Positions 1-11,436 of a stretch of DNA of 64,000 nt are shown one piece after another; position 1 is the stretch's first letter; each line of letters starts with the position of its first letter. Location: NCBI GenBank assembly GCA_028554645.1, contig JAQOOI010000066.1, positions 1-64,000 on the forward strand, written 5' to 3'. The notes under the pieces were generated by a model. It ran no database searches. It was not told where the DNA came from and worked only from the letters and a program-made list of their open reading frames with translations. The DNA comes from Omphalotus guepiniiformis. Lineage: Eukaryota > Basidiomycota > Agaricomycetes > Agaricales > Omphalotaceae. The translations under genes and the position numbers were made by a program.

Positions 1-1790
1 TCTCGAAAGTTCACACCGGTGTCTCTTTCCGCTCCCATCCGTGCGCATCACCGTGTCCTCACCAAAGGCTGGCAGCAACAGAACTTACTTCAAGTGCTTC
101 TGAGATTCGGACTGCTGTCAGCAAAATGACTACTCAATCCTTCTTAGCTCTAATCGTTGGTTCGAAAAGTGTGTTGGTAGTATGCGTTTGGGTGGGGTTT
201 TTTTGTCGTTTGGACGGGGTGTTGAGGTTTAGGTTTTGATGAACTCATGGAGCGTGATCCCGAGAACGTCACGGGCCAGCTTTTTCACTCAAGTTTACGG
301 CGAGAAGGGCTCGTTGGCAGTCAGCTGCCCGACAGCTCTTGGCAGTCTGTGCTTCGCCCCTGCTTGAAAAGAAGCTGTGGCGGTTGTTTGGGGATCTTTA
401 CCTGGGCCTGATGTTGTTGTATGGTCAATATCCAGAGTCCACTGAGTCCTCTTTTCTTTTGATGTTTGCTTTAAACTCTGGGGATTTTCCGTTTCTCTTG
501 CGCGCACGTTTTGGGTCCAGACGGGGTGCCCAGCACTCTCTACTGTACTTATCCTCGCTTTCGCAATTTTGTGACCATACAGAAGGTTGACCTGGGAGAA
601 ATTTCCGTTTCTTTTTCGCTAGCTAATCTTAACATGGACGTGTAAGTGGCTCCACCTTTCTCTATTGCTTACCATTTGACTTCCAAGCTGTCTTTCCTTC
701 AGGTGGAAACGCTTCATATCCCAACGGGTCGTCCGCGTAGTTTTCACTACGGGTAACGCATGGTGTGTTCGCTGATCTTGGTCGGTACCGCGCTGTCCGT
801 GGGCTGAAGCAGGGCCGTTTTACAATCCCGAAAGTGGCAATCGTGGCTGGGAGTGGCTCAACCTCCCTTGCTCATGGTCTTCCTTCAACCTCCCTGATGG
901 CTAGTCCTCAAACTGCTTAGCTTAAACCGGCATTATTTTTGTTAGATTGTCGTGTGTGTGCTGGACCATGATCCTGAGTATTGCGAAGGACGCGTCCAAT
1001 GCCTACTCTGTTGCGGCAGAGCCCTTCTATCTGTAGAGGAAAGAGTTATTGCGTCCGACACCTGCAGTCCCAGCAATTGGGGGCGTTGATAATTCCTGGA
1101 TTGCATCACGCGCTCCGCTGGTGCCCCTTAGCCCATGATGGAAGTCAGCTGGTACAAGAAGCTTGGTCCAACCAGTTTTCGCAGTCCAGGATATTTCTCC
1201 ATGTGGATCATCATCTGGGAGATTCTCAATGACTTGCAAGGCATTCCCATGGTTGTTAACAGCTTAACCACTTAACAAGTTTGGTTAATTAAGCACTTCA
1301 AGTAGATACAGATTTTGCTCCAGCCCCTTTAACCCACACCTACCCTTACCCAATTCCATTTAGGTACCAACCCTTTACAAGTAGTTTACGTGTTAGCACG
1401 GTTAGCAGAATTTTTGAAGTCAAGTTTACTTTTCTGATAGTCTAGTGGGATCTGCGATGATGAGTTCATCAAGGGTAGAGAACATCTTGACCCTTTCCAA
1501 GTGAGCCGTACTCCTTTTGCAGCTTGTAGCTGCTTCCAACGGTTGGGGTTTTGCGTTGTTCTTCAAGGCGTCCTTCCGTCATACAGCCATTCTCTGGCCC
1601 AGTGCAGAAAAGATGGCGCCAGCGGTGTATTGAGTGATAACGAAGCGCGTTGATCGCCTAAAAGTAGACAGGTTTGGTCAAGAAACACCGAAAACAAAAC
1701 ACACTGACCTGAGGCAACAAGCGGTGTGTTTTAGAGTGAGTAAATACACCGGCACATGGAATTAGAACGGTAGAGTCCTGCTGGAAAATC
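1..1790. other. no supported gene
   Basis: Short overlapping ORFs occur on both strands but none shows a family motif, a consistent frame or a convincing intron structure. The stretch looks like decayed intergenic or transposon-derived DNA. Confidence 0.5.
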
Positions 1791-1792
1791 AA

Positions 1793-2758
1793 CTACAAGC
1801 TTCCACTGATCCCCAAAGAATCATTCGATCGCTCTTTCGTCGGGTCAAAACGCCCTAATGCAGTGGACTTGCACACCAGCGCGAACGCCCAGCTTCTATG
1901 TGGTACGCGGGTGTCGGAGTAGGGGTTCGAACACGACCTCCAAGATTGAAGAGCTGCGGCAAGAGGAAGGATGCTCAATATCCAAAGTTTGCGGGGGCAA
2001 GGGACGGCACTAGTGCGTCATAATCGTTGGCAAAAGTGGAGGTTCGTTGATACTGCTTGATAGATTGTCGGGGGGCCCAAGTCCTCAAAAACCGCTTGCA
2101 AACGTCATTAGCTAAAGAACATTGGTTGTACTCAAAAGGCCACTCACAACTCTGATAACGGGCCAAGCCTTTGAAGCCGCCCTATCCGCCCTTAGCCGGT
2201 CAAACATTAGGGTTCAACTCCCCGTTGTTCAAAGCCACAGGATAAGGGGTGCCCATTCCCATTGTGACGCCGCAGTTATAGGCCGGAAAATTCCCTCGTT
2301 TGTGTGGCTCGTTCGCAACAGAACCCAGAGAAGCAGGCCTCACCTTCTCGCTGGAATAAAGCAAAGACAGCGGCCATGTCGTCGAGGTAATCCTGGCGAT
2401 TGGGCCTTCCAGCGAAGCACATGCACAGGCGGTTGCAACTGTCGACTAGCCGGGGCCGGCTTTCTAAACACAGGGGGTTCAACCAGGGGTCAAAAGAGAG
2501 CAAAGAGTGAACTCACACGCCCTTCCACGCAACGTGCCGAAAGCCAGCCTCAAGAAGCTCAGGGAGGTCGTATTCTATGTTGGCGCCCTTCCCACTGCCC
2601 AGAAGAGAGCCCTTTTTGCCGGTGTGTGCACCTTTAGCGGCGTCAAGGTCCTGCAAGTCAAAGCGTAGGGGTATGGGGGCCTCTGCAGCAGCGAAAGCTT
2701 CCTGGATCACGCGAGGGGAGGGACCAATGGAGGGTGGGGTCTCCACACCCTTCTTCAA
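1793..2758 (-). pseudogene. degraded TET/JBP-like dioxygenase family gene
   Basis: Pieces of one protein appear in order on the minus strand across three frames. First is a segment ending LLEAGFRHVAWKG (about 2,520-2,570). Then comes RLVDSCNRLCMCFAGRP (about 2,440), then TWAPRQSIKQY (about 2,060), then a segment with STALGRFDPTK (about 1,850). The order (L..GF..W.G, then PLVDS.GRI...LAGRP, then TWAP.LY.HY, then ALGRFDPTKGGHL) is the one I know from the expanded basidiomycete TET/JBP-like 2-oxoglutarate/Fe(II) dioxygenases, some of which are linked to transposons. Where that family has an iron-binding H-x-D before the ALG.FDP block, this copy reads YSD. The following GGHLVLWD-like block lies in another frame (ILWGS). 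It is therefore frameshifted and probably lacks a metal ligand. The family assignment is from memory of its motifs and not from a search. Confidence 0.45.
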
Positions 2759-4170
2759 GCGGTTTTTCCCAGCGTTTACGGTTCTTTACATTCGCAGAGG
2801 TGGAAAGGTGCCGTTTCGAGCCCACGGTGGCGGAAGAAGGGGTGGAGCCAGCTGGAGGAGGCTGGGCTGAAGCTTCCTCCGCGTTGTGGGGGGACGGGTT
2901 ATCAGGCGGGGTAAAGGCGGGAATGGTATCATCGTCGATGGCCGATTCTACCTGGGAGGTGGCCCTCTTCTACCAGCGCAGCGAAGTCGAAGGGTTGGAA
3001 CAGGGGTAATACGGGCGTCAATGCCTCGGGAGGGGCGGCAGCCTGACGCCCTTTGTCTGGCCATTGGTACGGGTTTACATTGGGATAGAACAGCAGGAGA
3101 ATCCACAAGGGTACTCACCGCGTGAGAGCGAAGGAAGTACATCGGCTTTTGCTTTGCGTTCTGAAGGGCTGGGTGCTGGTGAAATCAAGGGGGTGTTAGA
3201 GCAGTGTTTTAACGCCCGAAAGCAGGAAGTCCAGGGCCAGGTAGCCAAAGCGCAAACAGTCGCAGCAGCCGCCTCTACTTTGTTAGATCCTGTGGGGCCG
3301 AATCTGCTTCCCAAGCAGAAGGCTGCTGTGATCGTTTTGCGCGGAGGCTGGCCCAACCCGGCGGCTGGGGAGGGAAAAAACCACGGACCAAGCGCTGGAG
3401 GAAAAGCCTAAGGTACAATCTCGTCAGCTTCAGGCGTCGTGTGGGTGTGGTGGGTGGCGGTCGTACGAGAAGGCCCTCCTGTTCTCCCAGCTTCGTTAGA
3501 TCCTATTGGGGCAGAACCCGCAGCCGCAGCTGGAGAGAAAGGAAGGCCTATTTGAGCAAACACACCCCTATATATACCTGTAAAAGTTTTTTCGTCTCGA
3601 CCTGTGGACCTTGAGCTTTGAATAGTGAATGGGTGGTAGGTGTTGAGCGTGAACGCGTGAACGTTGAATGTTGATCGAAATTCCGGAATCCTTGTGTATC
3701 CGAACTGTTCACGTGATCTCCCGAGCCGGCAGTCACTAGTCACCCCTGACGACTTCGTCTCCTTGAAGTTTCAGATTCTGAGGAAGGAGTAATCTGAGAA
3801 CGCTATAGAGCACCCTCTATACCCACTCCTCAAGCAACGTGCTCAAAGGTTACGACAATATAACCGGGTATTGAACCCTCTGGATTAATGCTCTATCAGT
3901 TTACAAGCTGGGAAAGGTCAATATGTGGGTTTTAGTATGCTGAAGTTCAACGGTATCTGAGGCTAGGATTCTCGATCAGGTCGCTATCGTTCCTTCAAGG
4001 ACGTCAAGCCGGAAAGAAGGTTGTCGTCATCAAGCAAGCACGATGAGGGTACCAAGGGACGAAAAGGTTCTAGTAGCGACTTACGGTGGAATTACGGATG
4101 AACGGTCGACATCAAGACGAGCCAATGTGCGCCCACCTCTTGTCTCTGTCCCTCGTTTTCTCCCTTTTCT
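2759..4170. other. no supported gene; scattered short repeats
   Basis: Several ORFs of 60-115 codons overlap here without recognisable motifs. A short sequence close to GATCCTATTGGGGCAGAA occurs near 3,500, with a weaker copy near 3,290, and recurs inside both arms of the 1.2-kb inverted repeat (39.7 and 47.26 kb). Otherwise nothing can be called. Confidence 0.4.
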
Positions 4171-4173
4171 TCA

Positions 4174-6350
4174 GCGGAGCGCTGCGAAGTTGCCCTCTGG
4201 CAAGAATCAGGTACAGCGAGAAGCCGCATTGCAGCCTCTTCGCGACGGTCGTGCCGACATCCTTGTTGCCACTGATTTGGCTGGACGTGGTATCGATGCG
4301 CAGGACGTCAGTCTCGCACGGTTGAAGCCTGTGTGGCATCGTAGCATCCTATCGGTAACGCGCTGTTGATCATCAGTTCGTGACCTTCGTTTGACCTTCA
4401 CTTCCAGGTCGTACCGTCGCAGCGGGCAAGCTGGGTACAGCAATCACTTTCCGCACGAAGGTACGCGCCCTTTCTCTGTTGCTTGAACAGCTGAGCTTTA
4501 GCGTTCTCCAACGCATTGCTTGCGCTTGACAACGCCAGTTTGAAGGCCTGCTAGAAACCTTAGTCGCCCCTCCGGGTGTGAGAGATAGTCAGCAGCAACT
4601 AAGTGAGGGCGAGAGTTAGAGGGATGAGGGTGAGGTATCAGGAGCAGGCGGCGATAACTTGGCTGCGGAGCATGTGGACCGTAATAGCGGGACTACGCCC
4701 GCATCGGTGAGGCTTTTCCGCGTTCCCTGGAGGGTCAAGAAGATCCATAAGGACTGTGTTTGGTTGAGAAGCAAAACGGTATCCGCCGCCAACGTGCGAC
4801 CAACCTACCGCTGCAACCGGGATTCCTGACGTATAAGCGAAATGCAATACCTTCTTTTATTCCGCTCTCATCTATACCCTTCGTTCGCGTCGGGGAAGGG
4901 GCAAATTCGAACCTGGACCAGCGATACTTTGAAGAACTTCAAAGCTGGATCTCTTGGACATTTTGGTGGGGGTAGACGTGATTGGTGCAATTACTGGTTT
5001 GGATAGGTCGGAATCTGGACGTGGACCGCGAAGGATAATGTTCTTGAGTTCGTGGACTTATGCTTTTTTTGACGCCTAATGGTAAGTTCAGCGTTGATAT
5101 CTGGTTCCGTACGGTGACTAGAGCGTCCGTCAGACCACCAAGAGAGGCCGAATGTCTGTAGAAAACGATGAAGAGGACGATGCGTCTACCTGGATCGTCA
5201 AATGAAGCTACAGGACTTGGGGCGACGAAGGCCTAGATAGGGAACGCTCGTGAGGCTGCTTTGAGCGGTGGGAGACCTCTGTCCTGGGGCGAAGAATGGG
5301 GATTGCCAAAGGAAGAAACTAGTCGACATTCAATAATACAGGGTTTGAAATGAATCGTCTGTCTCTTCGCAGGTACGGCCTCAAACAAGGTTCGCGCTAG
5401 CCCCCTGCAAATTCCTCAGCTATCTGGCCCTCGTCTCTCCCTCCCTTCATCTCCCATCTCCACTTTTGCCAGGAACTCCGCTTTTGCGACCTCGTATTCT
5501 CTAGCTTCTCTCGCCATTGATTCCTCGAGGCTTTCTTTCCTGCCAGAGTCCGAGGGCTCAGCGAGCCTCCCAGTCCTCTAGCGTTTTTCCCCGATTCCGT
5601 ACTCTCTCCCCCATCTACCCAGGGCACCCATGGTTCCGGTTCTAACACCGTTTCCATGCCCTTTGTCAGGCGCCACGTAACTCGTAGGCTCAAGGCTGCC
5701 AAGGCTGAATGCGACAAGGAATTGCAACGGGTCACCAATAACATCGCTGCATTTTTCGAGGAGCGACTCAAGGAACCTGATTACGATACCGACCGTGAAT
5801 ACGCAGAGAGACTCGCAGATTGGCGACGGTGACCATCTGCGTGAATTCTATGGTTTTCATCCTGGTGAGCTCAGGTCCGCCCTTCAGGCCGGCGAATCTA
5901 GCTCCGAGGGTGGATACGAGGCCGAGGCTGAATATCGTCGCCGCATAGCCGACAACGTGCGTCCTATAGCGACGACCTCAATAGCTCTCCCATTCTGACT
6001 TACTCCCCTGGACTTTATACAGCTTCATCTACTTCCAGTCCAGGCGCCCTTCGCAAGCAGCGAAGCGTAGCTTGGGAAAGGCCACTTTCCGCATCCATGT
6101 CATCCAGTACCCTGTCTTCCTCTCCTGCTGGTTCTACTATCATGCTTCCAGAAGTACCACTTACTCGCAAGCTGGCCAACAGTGCGTCTACGGCAATACA
6201 TATTTCTCCGAATACCGCTGATGGTTTGCTTTCAACAGAAATTTCCAAAAGCCCCGGGTCCAAAGTTTCTGTCGAGCTGCGAAGCATGAGGCCGCTCAAC
6301 GTAAAGCGTCGCGAGGGATGAAGAGGCAACGGGTTGCGGACGACCGAGGA
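4174..6350 (+). pseudogene. PRP28-like DEAD-box RNA helicase remnant, split
   Basis: After an acceptor-like cttttcttcag at 4,163-4,173, the plus strand reads [18 protein letters not shown], then [13 protein letters not shown], then QDVSL (4,190-4,320). These are the helicase C-lobe motifs of DEAD-box proteins, closest in wording to the spliceosomal helicase PRP28. About 65 nt further, after another acceptor, it reads GRTVAAGKLGTAITF (4,410-4,455), matching HRIGRTGRAGKxGTAITF. The extreme C-terminus (EISKSPGSKV, then AAKHEAAQRKASR in the next frame) is displaced to 6,228-6,340 behind a second acceptor-like tttcaacag. The N-terminal lobe with the Walker A and DEAD motifs is missing, arginines of motif VI are altered, and about 1.7 kb of foreign sequence lies between the last two parts. 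It cannot encode a working helicase. Confidence 0.65.
5640..6000 (+). pseudogene. coiled, SPX-like gene fragment inside the helicase remnant
   Basis: The plus strand encodes FVRRHVTRRLKAAKAECDKE followed directly by LQRVTNNIAAFFEERLKE (5,660-5,770). It then continues after a frameshift near 5,825 as a charged segment LREFYGFHPGELRSALQ. The spacing of the basic and acidic helix residues, with a conserved FF..R, resembles the middle of SPX domains (phosphate sensing, SYG1/XPR1-like), where ELxKVxxFFxEKLxE is typical. The match is short and I would not rely on it. No start, no complete frame and no partner exons are visible. It reads as a gene fragment lodged within an intron of the PRP28-like remnant. 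Confidence 0.28.
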
Positions 6351-6359
6351 TAATTCTTT

Positions 6360-8430
6360 GTTTGCCATGAACAAGAGAAGAAGTTTACAAACTGGTTCAA
6401 GAGGGATGGTTTGGTTTGGGATTTCAGAAACAGGATGTGCAACGCTTTGTTCCGCGCGCTTGCCTCCTACCATTCTTTTACTTGCGGTGCGGCGTTCATA
6501 GAGGGAATCTTTGGTATTTTGTGAAAACGTTGGGCTTGTGGCTGACCGCTACGGTGCCTTGAAAGACTTTTGGAAGCTGATGGACGCCTGGCACAACGGT
6601 ATGAAACCCACCCCTTGGCGACGCGGCAACATTTACCTACTCGAGGAGAAGAATGGGAACGGCAGCTGGCGCAATATTCCATTCAAAACGCGTTTAACGT
6701 ACTGAAACGACCCCCCGTACTCCCTTCGCGGTCCCTTAGGGTTTAATCTGTTCTTGATTTTTTCTGTATGCGCTGTTTAACCACAATATCATGAGTATTT
6801 ATGTGCTTTCGAAACATGAGGTTTGTTTTGATATCGGCAGGAAACCTAAGCTGTTAAATAGACTGCGTATAGATGAGCGTATTTTACGCCAATAATTCGC
6901 TATTTTTGCTTGCGCTACCGAAGTCAACCTCGTAATCATAAGGTAACGATTGAACGGTTTGGTGCTCGGGAAAGATTATTAGAGAGCCCCGCTAGAGGCG
7001 TTGATGGCCTGCGCTAAAGAAGCTGGGAAGTGGGTGGAAGACGCCGGTGGCAGTTCGACCCCTTCGCTTCCGCGCGTTACTTCTGATGGGATTGAACCGA
7101 GTCGCTGAATTTTGGGCAATCGATGGCGATCCGAGGGGTTTCGATTGCTGGGTGAGGGTCAGACCGTAGGTGAGTCCGAGCGAGGATCTTGATCGAATCT
7201 TGATCTCACCTGGGGGCGTATCAAGACGCAATCAAAGACCCTACACGGTCTTTTAGCGTAGCGTCCGGTAGCTTCGGTTTTCGGTGGAGTTGGCGTAGAC
7301 GAGGGCTGTGGTAGGTCCTGGGTGCTGGGCTCACTGCATTCATTGGCCGGAATACTAGCTTCTGCTTGATGGATACCACTTGTTCTTGGTGGGATACGCA
7401 TTTTAAGTCCACTGCTGCTACTGCTGCTAGGTTGGTGGGGAGACGTTGATTTCTTCTTCCGTTTTAAGAATTGATTCAGTCGGACAAAGCGAGGGTGAAC
7501 TCGCTTGAACTGACCTGCGCCATTTTCTGGTCTTTTCTGCCCCAATACTTTCGGAGCAAATCCGGACATTTCAAGGCAGAGACTGGCTCCCATCTGCTTT
7601 CCATGAGATTGTGCTGCCTGTCCTCAGAGACCAAGGCTCACGAGTTATCAGATGCCGGGTAGCCTTTCCACTGGTGGTAGTATCAGTTGAGCGGAGTCCT
7701 AACGATGAAACAAAGAAGTAATACTTTTATTAGATATTCCTGTGAGAGGACGGTTGGAATGGTCGCTAGCAAAATTTAGTAGTTGCGGAGTACTCACGGG
7801 TTTATTTTTCCGCCTGCTGCGTCGATCACCTAGAATTTTTTTCTGTGGTGGGTAGGTGATAGGATAATTTGACACGGTAATTAGAAGAGCGATGCTACCA
7901 TGCAAAGGACGGCAATGACTACTAGAACCACTTACCAACCTCCCAGAATTCAACTCCGTTCTTGAAGTACCGCGCCTTTGGCATGACGAGTGAGGCGAGG
8001 TTACGAGTGCAGGGAACGAAGTGACCGGAGGAGTTTAGTTGCTGAAATTCAACACAGCATACCCTAATTTAGTATCTGGATAGCAGGAATTACGTTCTTC
8101 ATTCGGTGTGTAGTAAACGCTAAAGGTGTCGGTCCACTTATTCCTCTCAAGCCGGTGACGCAGCCCATGGGCACCGTCGTGTCTGGCTCTTTCCGCACCT
8201 CGACAAACCCACGGTTTTTTTCCCACATGGGCAACCCAGCCTTCACAGCCGCATCTGCAAGGCGCTCTGTGGCGGGTCCCTCTCGCCGATCAACTCGGCG
8301 TTCAACCCGTCCCCACTAAGGGATCCGAGCTCTCTTTCACCCTTTCTTCAGCCATGCGAGGCAAATGAAGAGCTCAGTGGCTACCTCCAGTTCTGTTCTC
8401 AAGTACCCTCCACGCGTCGCATTTTACATT
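6360..8430. other. no supported gene; two weak ORFs
   Basis: ORFs at 6,511-6,705 (plus, 64 codons, rich in W and K) and 7,159-7,593 (minus, 144 codons, Ser/Pro-rich centre) are the longest but carry no family motif. The second has low-complexity composition and may be chance. A copy of a 0.22-kb dispersed repeat starts at 8,091 (listed separately). Confidence 0.4.
8091..8312 (+). repeat. dispersed 0.22-kb repeat, copy 1
   Basis: The sequence shares in-order blocks with 9,466-9,690 and 10,511-10,760: GCTAAAGGTGTCGGTCC, then GGCTCTTTCCGC, then CAGCCTTCACAGCCGCA, then CAAGGCGCTCTG, then CTCGGCGTT. The copies differ from each other by many substitutions and small indels, so they are old. No inverted termini or target duplications were seen. 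Its function is unknown; the open reading in copy 2 may be a coincidence. Confidence 0.7.
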
Positions 8431-8439
8431 CCGTAGCCT

Positions 8440-9330
8440 TACATTCAGCACTCGAAAACCTATGCCACTGGACAGCGCTCCTATATCGACTTTGTCCGCA
8501 CTCGCCCCCATCTTCTCGTTACGCCGGGTCAGTACCTGCCTGCCACAACGCCCGCCATCCTCGAGTGGGTCGCCTCTCTCGGTTATCGGACACTCCAACC
8601 TAAGACCATTGAAGGGTATCCCCAGCGTACGGTCCCTCCATGTTGATGCCGGGCTGCCTTTCAACGATTGCGAATCTGCCTCCGCACGACGTCTCATCCG
8701 GGGTATCAAGCGATACTATGGCGAGAAGCCACGCTCCCGATCACTCATGACATCCTGCAACGGCTTTCTCAATCCTCAGGGAACCTTCAGGACGTCAACT
8801 AAGCCGTCCTTTGACGCTGCTATAAATCTTGCTTGGTCAAGTCTTCTTCGATGCGGAGAGTTTACTCTAGGAAGTAAGGAACATTTCGACCCAGCCTTAC
8901 GTCTTACACGCGCTTCCGTACGATTTACTCCTTCCTTCGAGAACCCGACTCACGTTCGTCTGGCTCTTCCCGAGTCCAAGACCGACCCGTTTTGCAAAGG
9001 TGTCGCTATATTGATCGCTGCTGTACAACACCTCCCCACATGCGCTGTTTCCGCTCTCAAGCGCCTCTTTTCCATCCACCCCCTTGCCCTCTAACTCTCC
9101 CCAACTGCAGACTCCGCTTTCTCGCCCGCACTTCATCTCTACACTGAAGATCCAGCTTAGTGGTTTGGGTGTTGACTCGGCACTATATTCGATACTGCGA
9201 CTTCGGCTTAGCGAAACTATCTTGAGGTCCCAGCTGGTCCCAGCCGATCGAGTTCTCCGTCTATCGGCCCGTCTTCACGTGGCCGCCGCTCTGGCTGAGC
9301 CTAGCCTCCTGTGCCTCCGGCCCTTCCCTT
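8440..9330 (+). pseudogene. Crypton-type tyrosine recombinase, broken
   Basis: The N-terminal SAM-like core is read in one frame (TYATGQRSYIDFVRTRPHLL, then PAILEWVASLGYRTLQPKTI). It shifts frame near 8,630 and continues as SLHVDAGLPFNDCES, then RRLIRGIKRYYGEKPRSR, then LLRCGEFTLG (the first catalytic Arg lies in LRCGE), then LPESKTDPF. A second frameshift near 9,085 leads to RPHFISTLKIQLSGLGVDSALYS. The following block, which should hold the H-x-x-R box and the nucleophilic Tyr, is missing; the text jumps to a C-terminal LRLSARLH. Basidiomycete genomes carry many such recombinases, which cut and rejoin DNA through a tyrosine. This copy lacks essential residues and is dead. Confidence 0.75.
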
Positions 9331-9465
9331 CGCTTCCGTGGTTGGCTTCAGGCTTCAGCTTGGCGTCCCTTTCGAGCGATCCTCGCGAGAGAGCTTCAGC
9401 GACTCACATGATTTGTTTGTGCCAAGTAACCCCTCTAACCAGTCGAGCAGCGTAGAAAGTTCCTC

Positions 9466-9690
9466 ATTTGGTAAAAGCTAAAGGTGTCGGTCCTATGGTT
9501 CCTCGCGTCGCTCTCAAGCTGATGATCAAACTAGGCGCTGCCATGTCCGGCTCTTTCCGCACCGTGCAGTACCTCGACGGACCTACAGTTACCCCAGCCT
9601 TCACAGCCGCATCTATCGATGTTTTCGAAAGCAAGCAAGGCGCTCTGTGACAGTCCCTCTTGCCACAGATCAACTCGGCGTTGAAACCTT
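9466..9690 (+). repeat. dispersed 0.22-kb repeat, copy 2
   Basis: Second diverged copy of the repeat described at 8,091. It contains a 60-codon open frame ending FTAASIDVFESKQGAL, which is disturbed in the other two copies. Confidence 0.7.
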
Positions 9691-9951
9691 CCCCACCAAG
9701 GGCCCTCTCTTCAGTCATGCGACGCAAAGCATCGATTCATGAGGAGTATGTCTATCTCAAAATTCCCCTAATTTAAAGCAACATTAGGATCCCTCTATAT
9801 TTCCAGGCCGAGCCCTGAATTCCTTACACAACTAGAAATATTCCATCAAGCCTCCTTTAGGATCTCTCAGAAGAACGAACCTCTTTTTTTCGCGTCCGAC
9901 TGATCAACCGACCCCTACTTAGATTGCGACGAGACGCTGCCTTCAACTGGC

Positions 9952-10392
9952 TTGTTCGCTCACTTTCCTCGTACCCCTTCCGACTCTACGGCCACAACCC
10001 CAACTTCACCCCTCCATGTAGACGCATCCGCTGGAAATGTGTGGACAGGAGCTCGCTACACGCGAGCATACGTTCGACCACTATCAGCTTGGTCCGGCGA
10101 CACGTGCGACGATGTCTCCCAAAACCCCCCCGCTGACCGTCTACAAACCAAGCGACCCAGCTCATCCCGCTCGCGTTTACCCTCCGATGCGCGTCCTCGT
10201 CGTCTGTCTGGTCTATCGTTTGGTGGCACGCTAGGGGATGTGTTAGCGACGCCCTCTTTGAACGGTACACCATGGAGGTCTCCAAATGAGACAGGCGGCA
10301 CGCGGGATGGGTCACCAGACGAAGGCGTTAACGAAGAAGCTACTGCGAAACCCAAGACTCTCCAGGCGGAATCATGTTATCACCTCCTCTAA
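9952..10392 (+). CDS. hypothetical ORF, 146 codons, low complexity
   Basis: An open frame rich in Ser, Pro, Thr, Arg and Asp that lies in both arms of the large inverted repeat (mirror at 56,648-57,088). There is no signal peptide, transmembrane segment or known motif. Other frames over the same stretch are also open, so composition alone may explain it. It may be chance or an exon of a gene whose other exons I cannot identify. Confidence 0.2.
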   Translation: MFAHFPRTPSDSTATTPTSPLHVDASAGNVWTGARYTRAYVRPLSAWSGDTCDDVSQNPPADRLQTKRPSSSRSRLPSDARPRRLSGLSFGGTLGDVLATPSLNGTPWRSPNETGGTRDGSPDEGVNEEATAKPKTLQAESCYHLL

Positions 10393-10510
10393 CCGCGGCC
10401 TTAACCAGATGTACATTTTGTGACAGCAAAGGTTCAAAGCACTAATCTAAATTTCAAACCTCTCAGTCAATATCTTTTCACGGTCAAAGCGATTGTTGCG
10501 CCGATCGCGG

Positions 10511-10760
10511 GAATTATGCTGTTCATTCGGTGTATAGTAAAAGCTGAACGTGTCGGTCCCATTATTCCTCACCCTTGCCCTCATGATCATACCAGGCACT
10601 GCCGTGTCTGGCTCTTTCCGCGCCGCTCGACAAATCTACAGTTATTCCCACACGGGCACCCAGCCTTCACAGCCGCACTTATTGATGCTTTCGAAAGCAA
10701 GCAAGGCGCTCTGTAACAGCTCCTCTTGCCGCAGATGAACTGGGCGTTGAACCTGTCCAG
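10511..10760 (+). repeat. dispersed 0.22-kb repeat, copy 3
   Basis: Third diverged copy of the repeat described at 8,091, located 1.05 kb after copy 2. The same ordered blocks are present with separate indels. Confidence 0.7.
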
Positions 10761-11436
10761 TGAAGCCTACTTCAGGTCTACTCGAGAAGCTAAGTTTGGT
10801 GTAACACCGGAGGCGAATAAAGGCGGAAGAATGGAAGAAGGATGAGGGTGGGAAGTACATGCTGGCAAATATAAAAATGTTGGTTCGGAAGTTGTATGGG
10901 ATTCTCGATACTATTTGATTGCGGTAGCCAATACATCCAGAGCTGCCAGCTGACCGTTTCCGCCACAACGACGACGCTTTGCCAGTTGCTCCGCTCTACG
11001 CTTTGACTCTCGCTGACCGGCATAGAGCTCGATAGCGAACTCTCTTTTTCTTTTTCTCACCTACCTTGCCACATTCCCTCTGCTTGTATTTTTCCCTTTG
11101 ATTGTCTCACTGTCTTTCGCCTCATGTTACGTAGCATACTACATTCATCTCTGCCAGCTTGAGATTAGCCCTTAAGGGTGCCTCGCGAGAGAGCTTTGGC
11201 GACCAAACATAATGGTTTGTCCCTAGTAAACTCTCGCGTGATTGCTTCGTTCACTCTCAATCTCATCTCTCCTCTCAAATCCGCGAGCAACACAAAACGT
11301 TTTATTGTGTTGGGTTAATGGTTCATAAAAACTACAAAGAGCTGAAATTAACCAAGTGTAAATTCCTTAAGGTAGGGCGAGCGGGACTGAGCTAGGTCGA
11401 ATTTTTCGGGGAATTCTAATTTGCTCCATTTCGACA

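Noticed and set aside
770..900. Purine nucleoside phosphorylase-like start (IPKVAIVAGSG) on the plus strand
   Set aside because: Only one short motif fits; the following sequence shows no further blocks of the family in order.
1132..1135. Treating window bases 1,132-1,135 as a feature
   Set aside because: The finding listed with these numbers concerns residues of the copia polyprotein; the DNA lies at about 59,673-59,684 and nothing is claimed for bases 1,132-1,135.
9952..10392. Conservation of the 146-codon ORF in both arms as proof of a gene
   Set aside because: The arms are identical through non-coding DNA too, so conservation carries no information.
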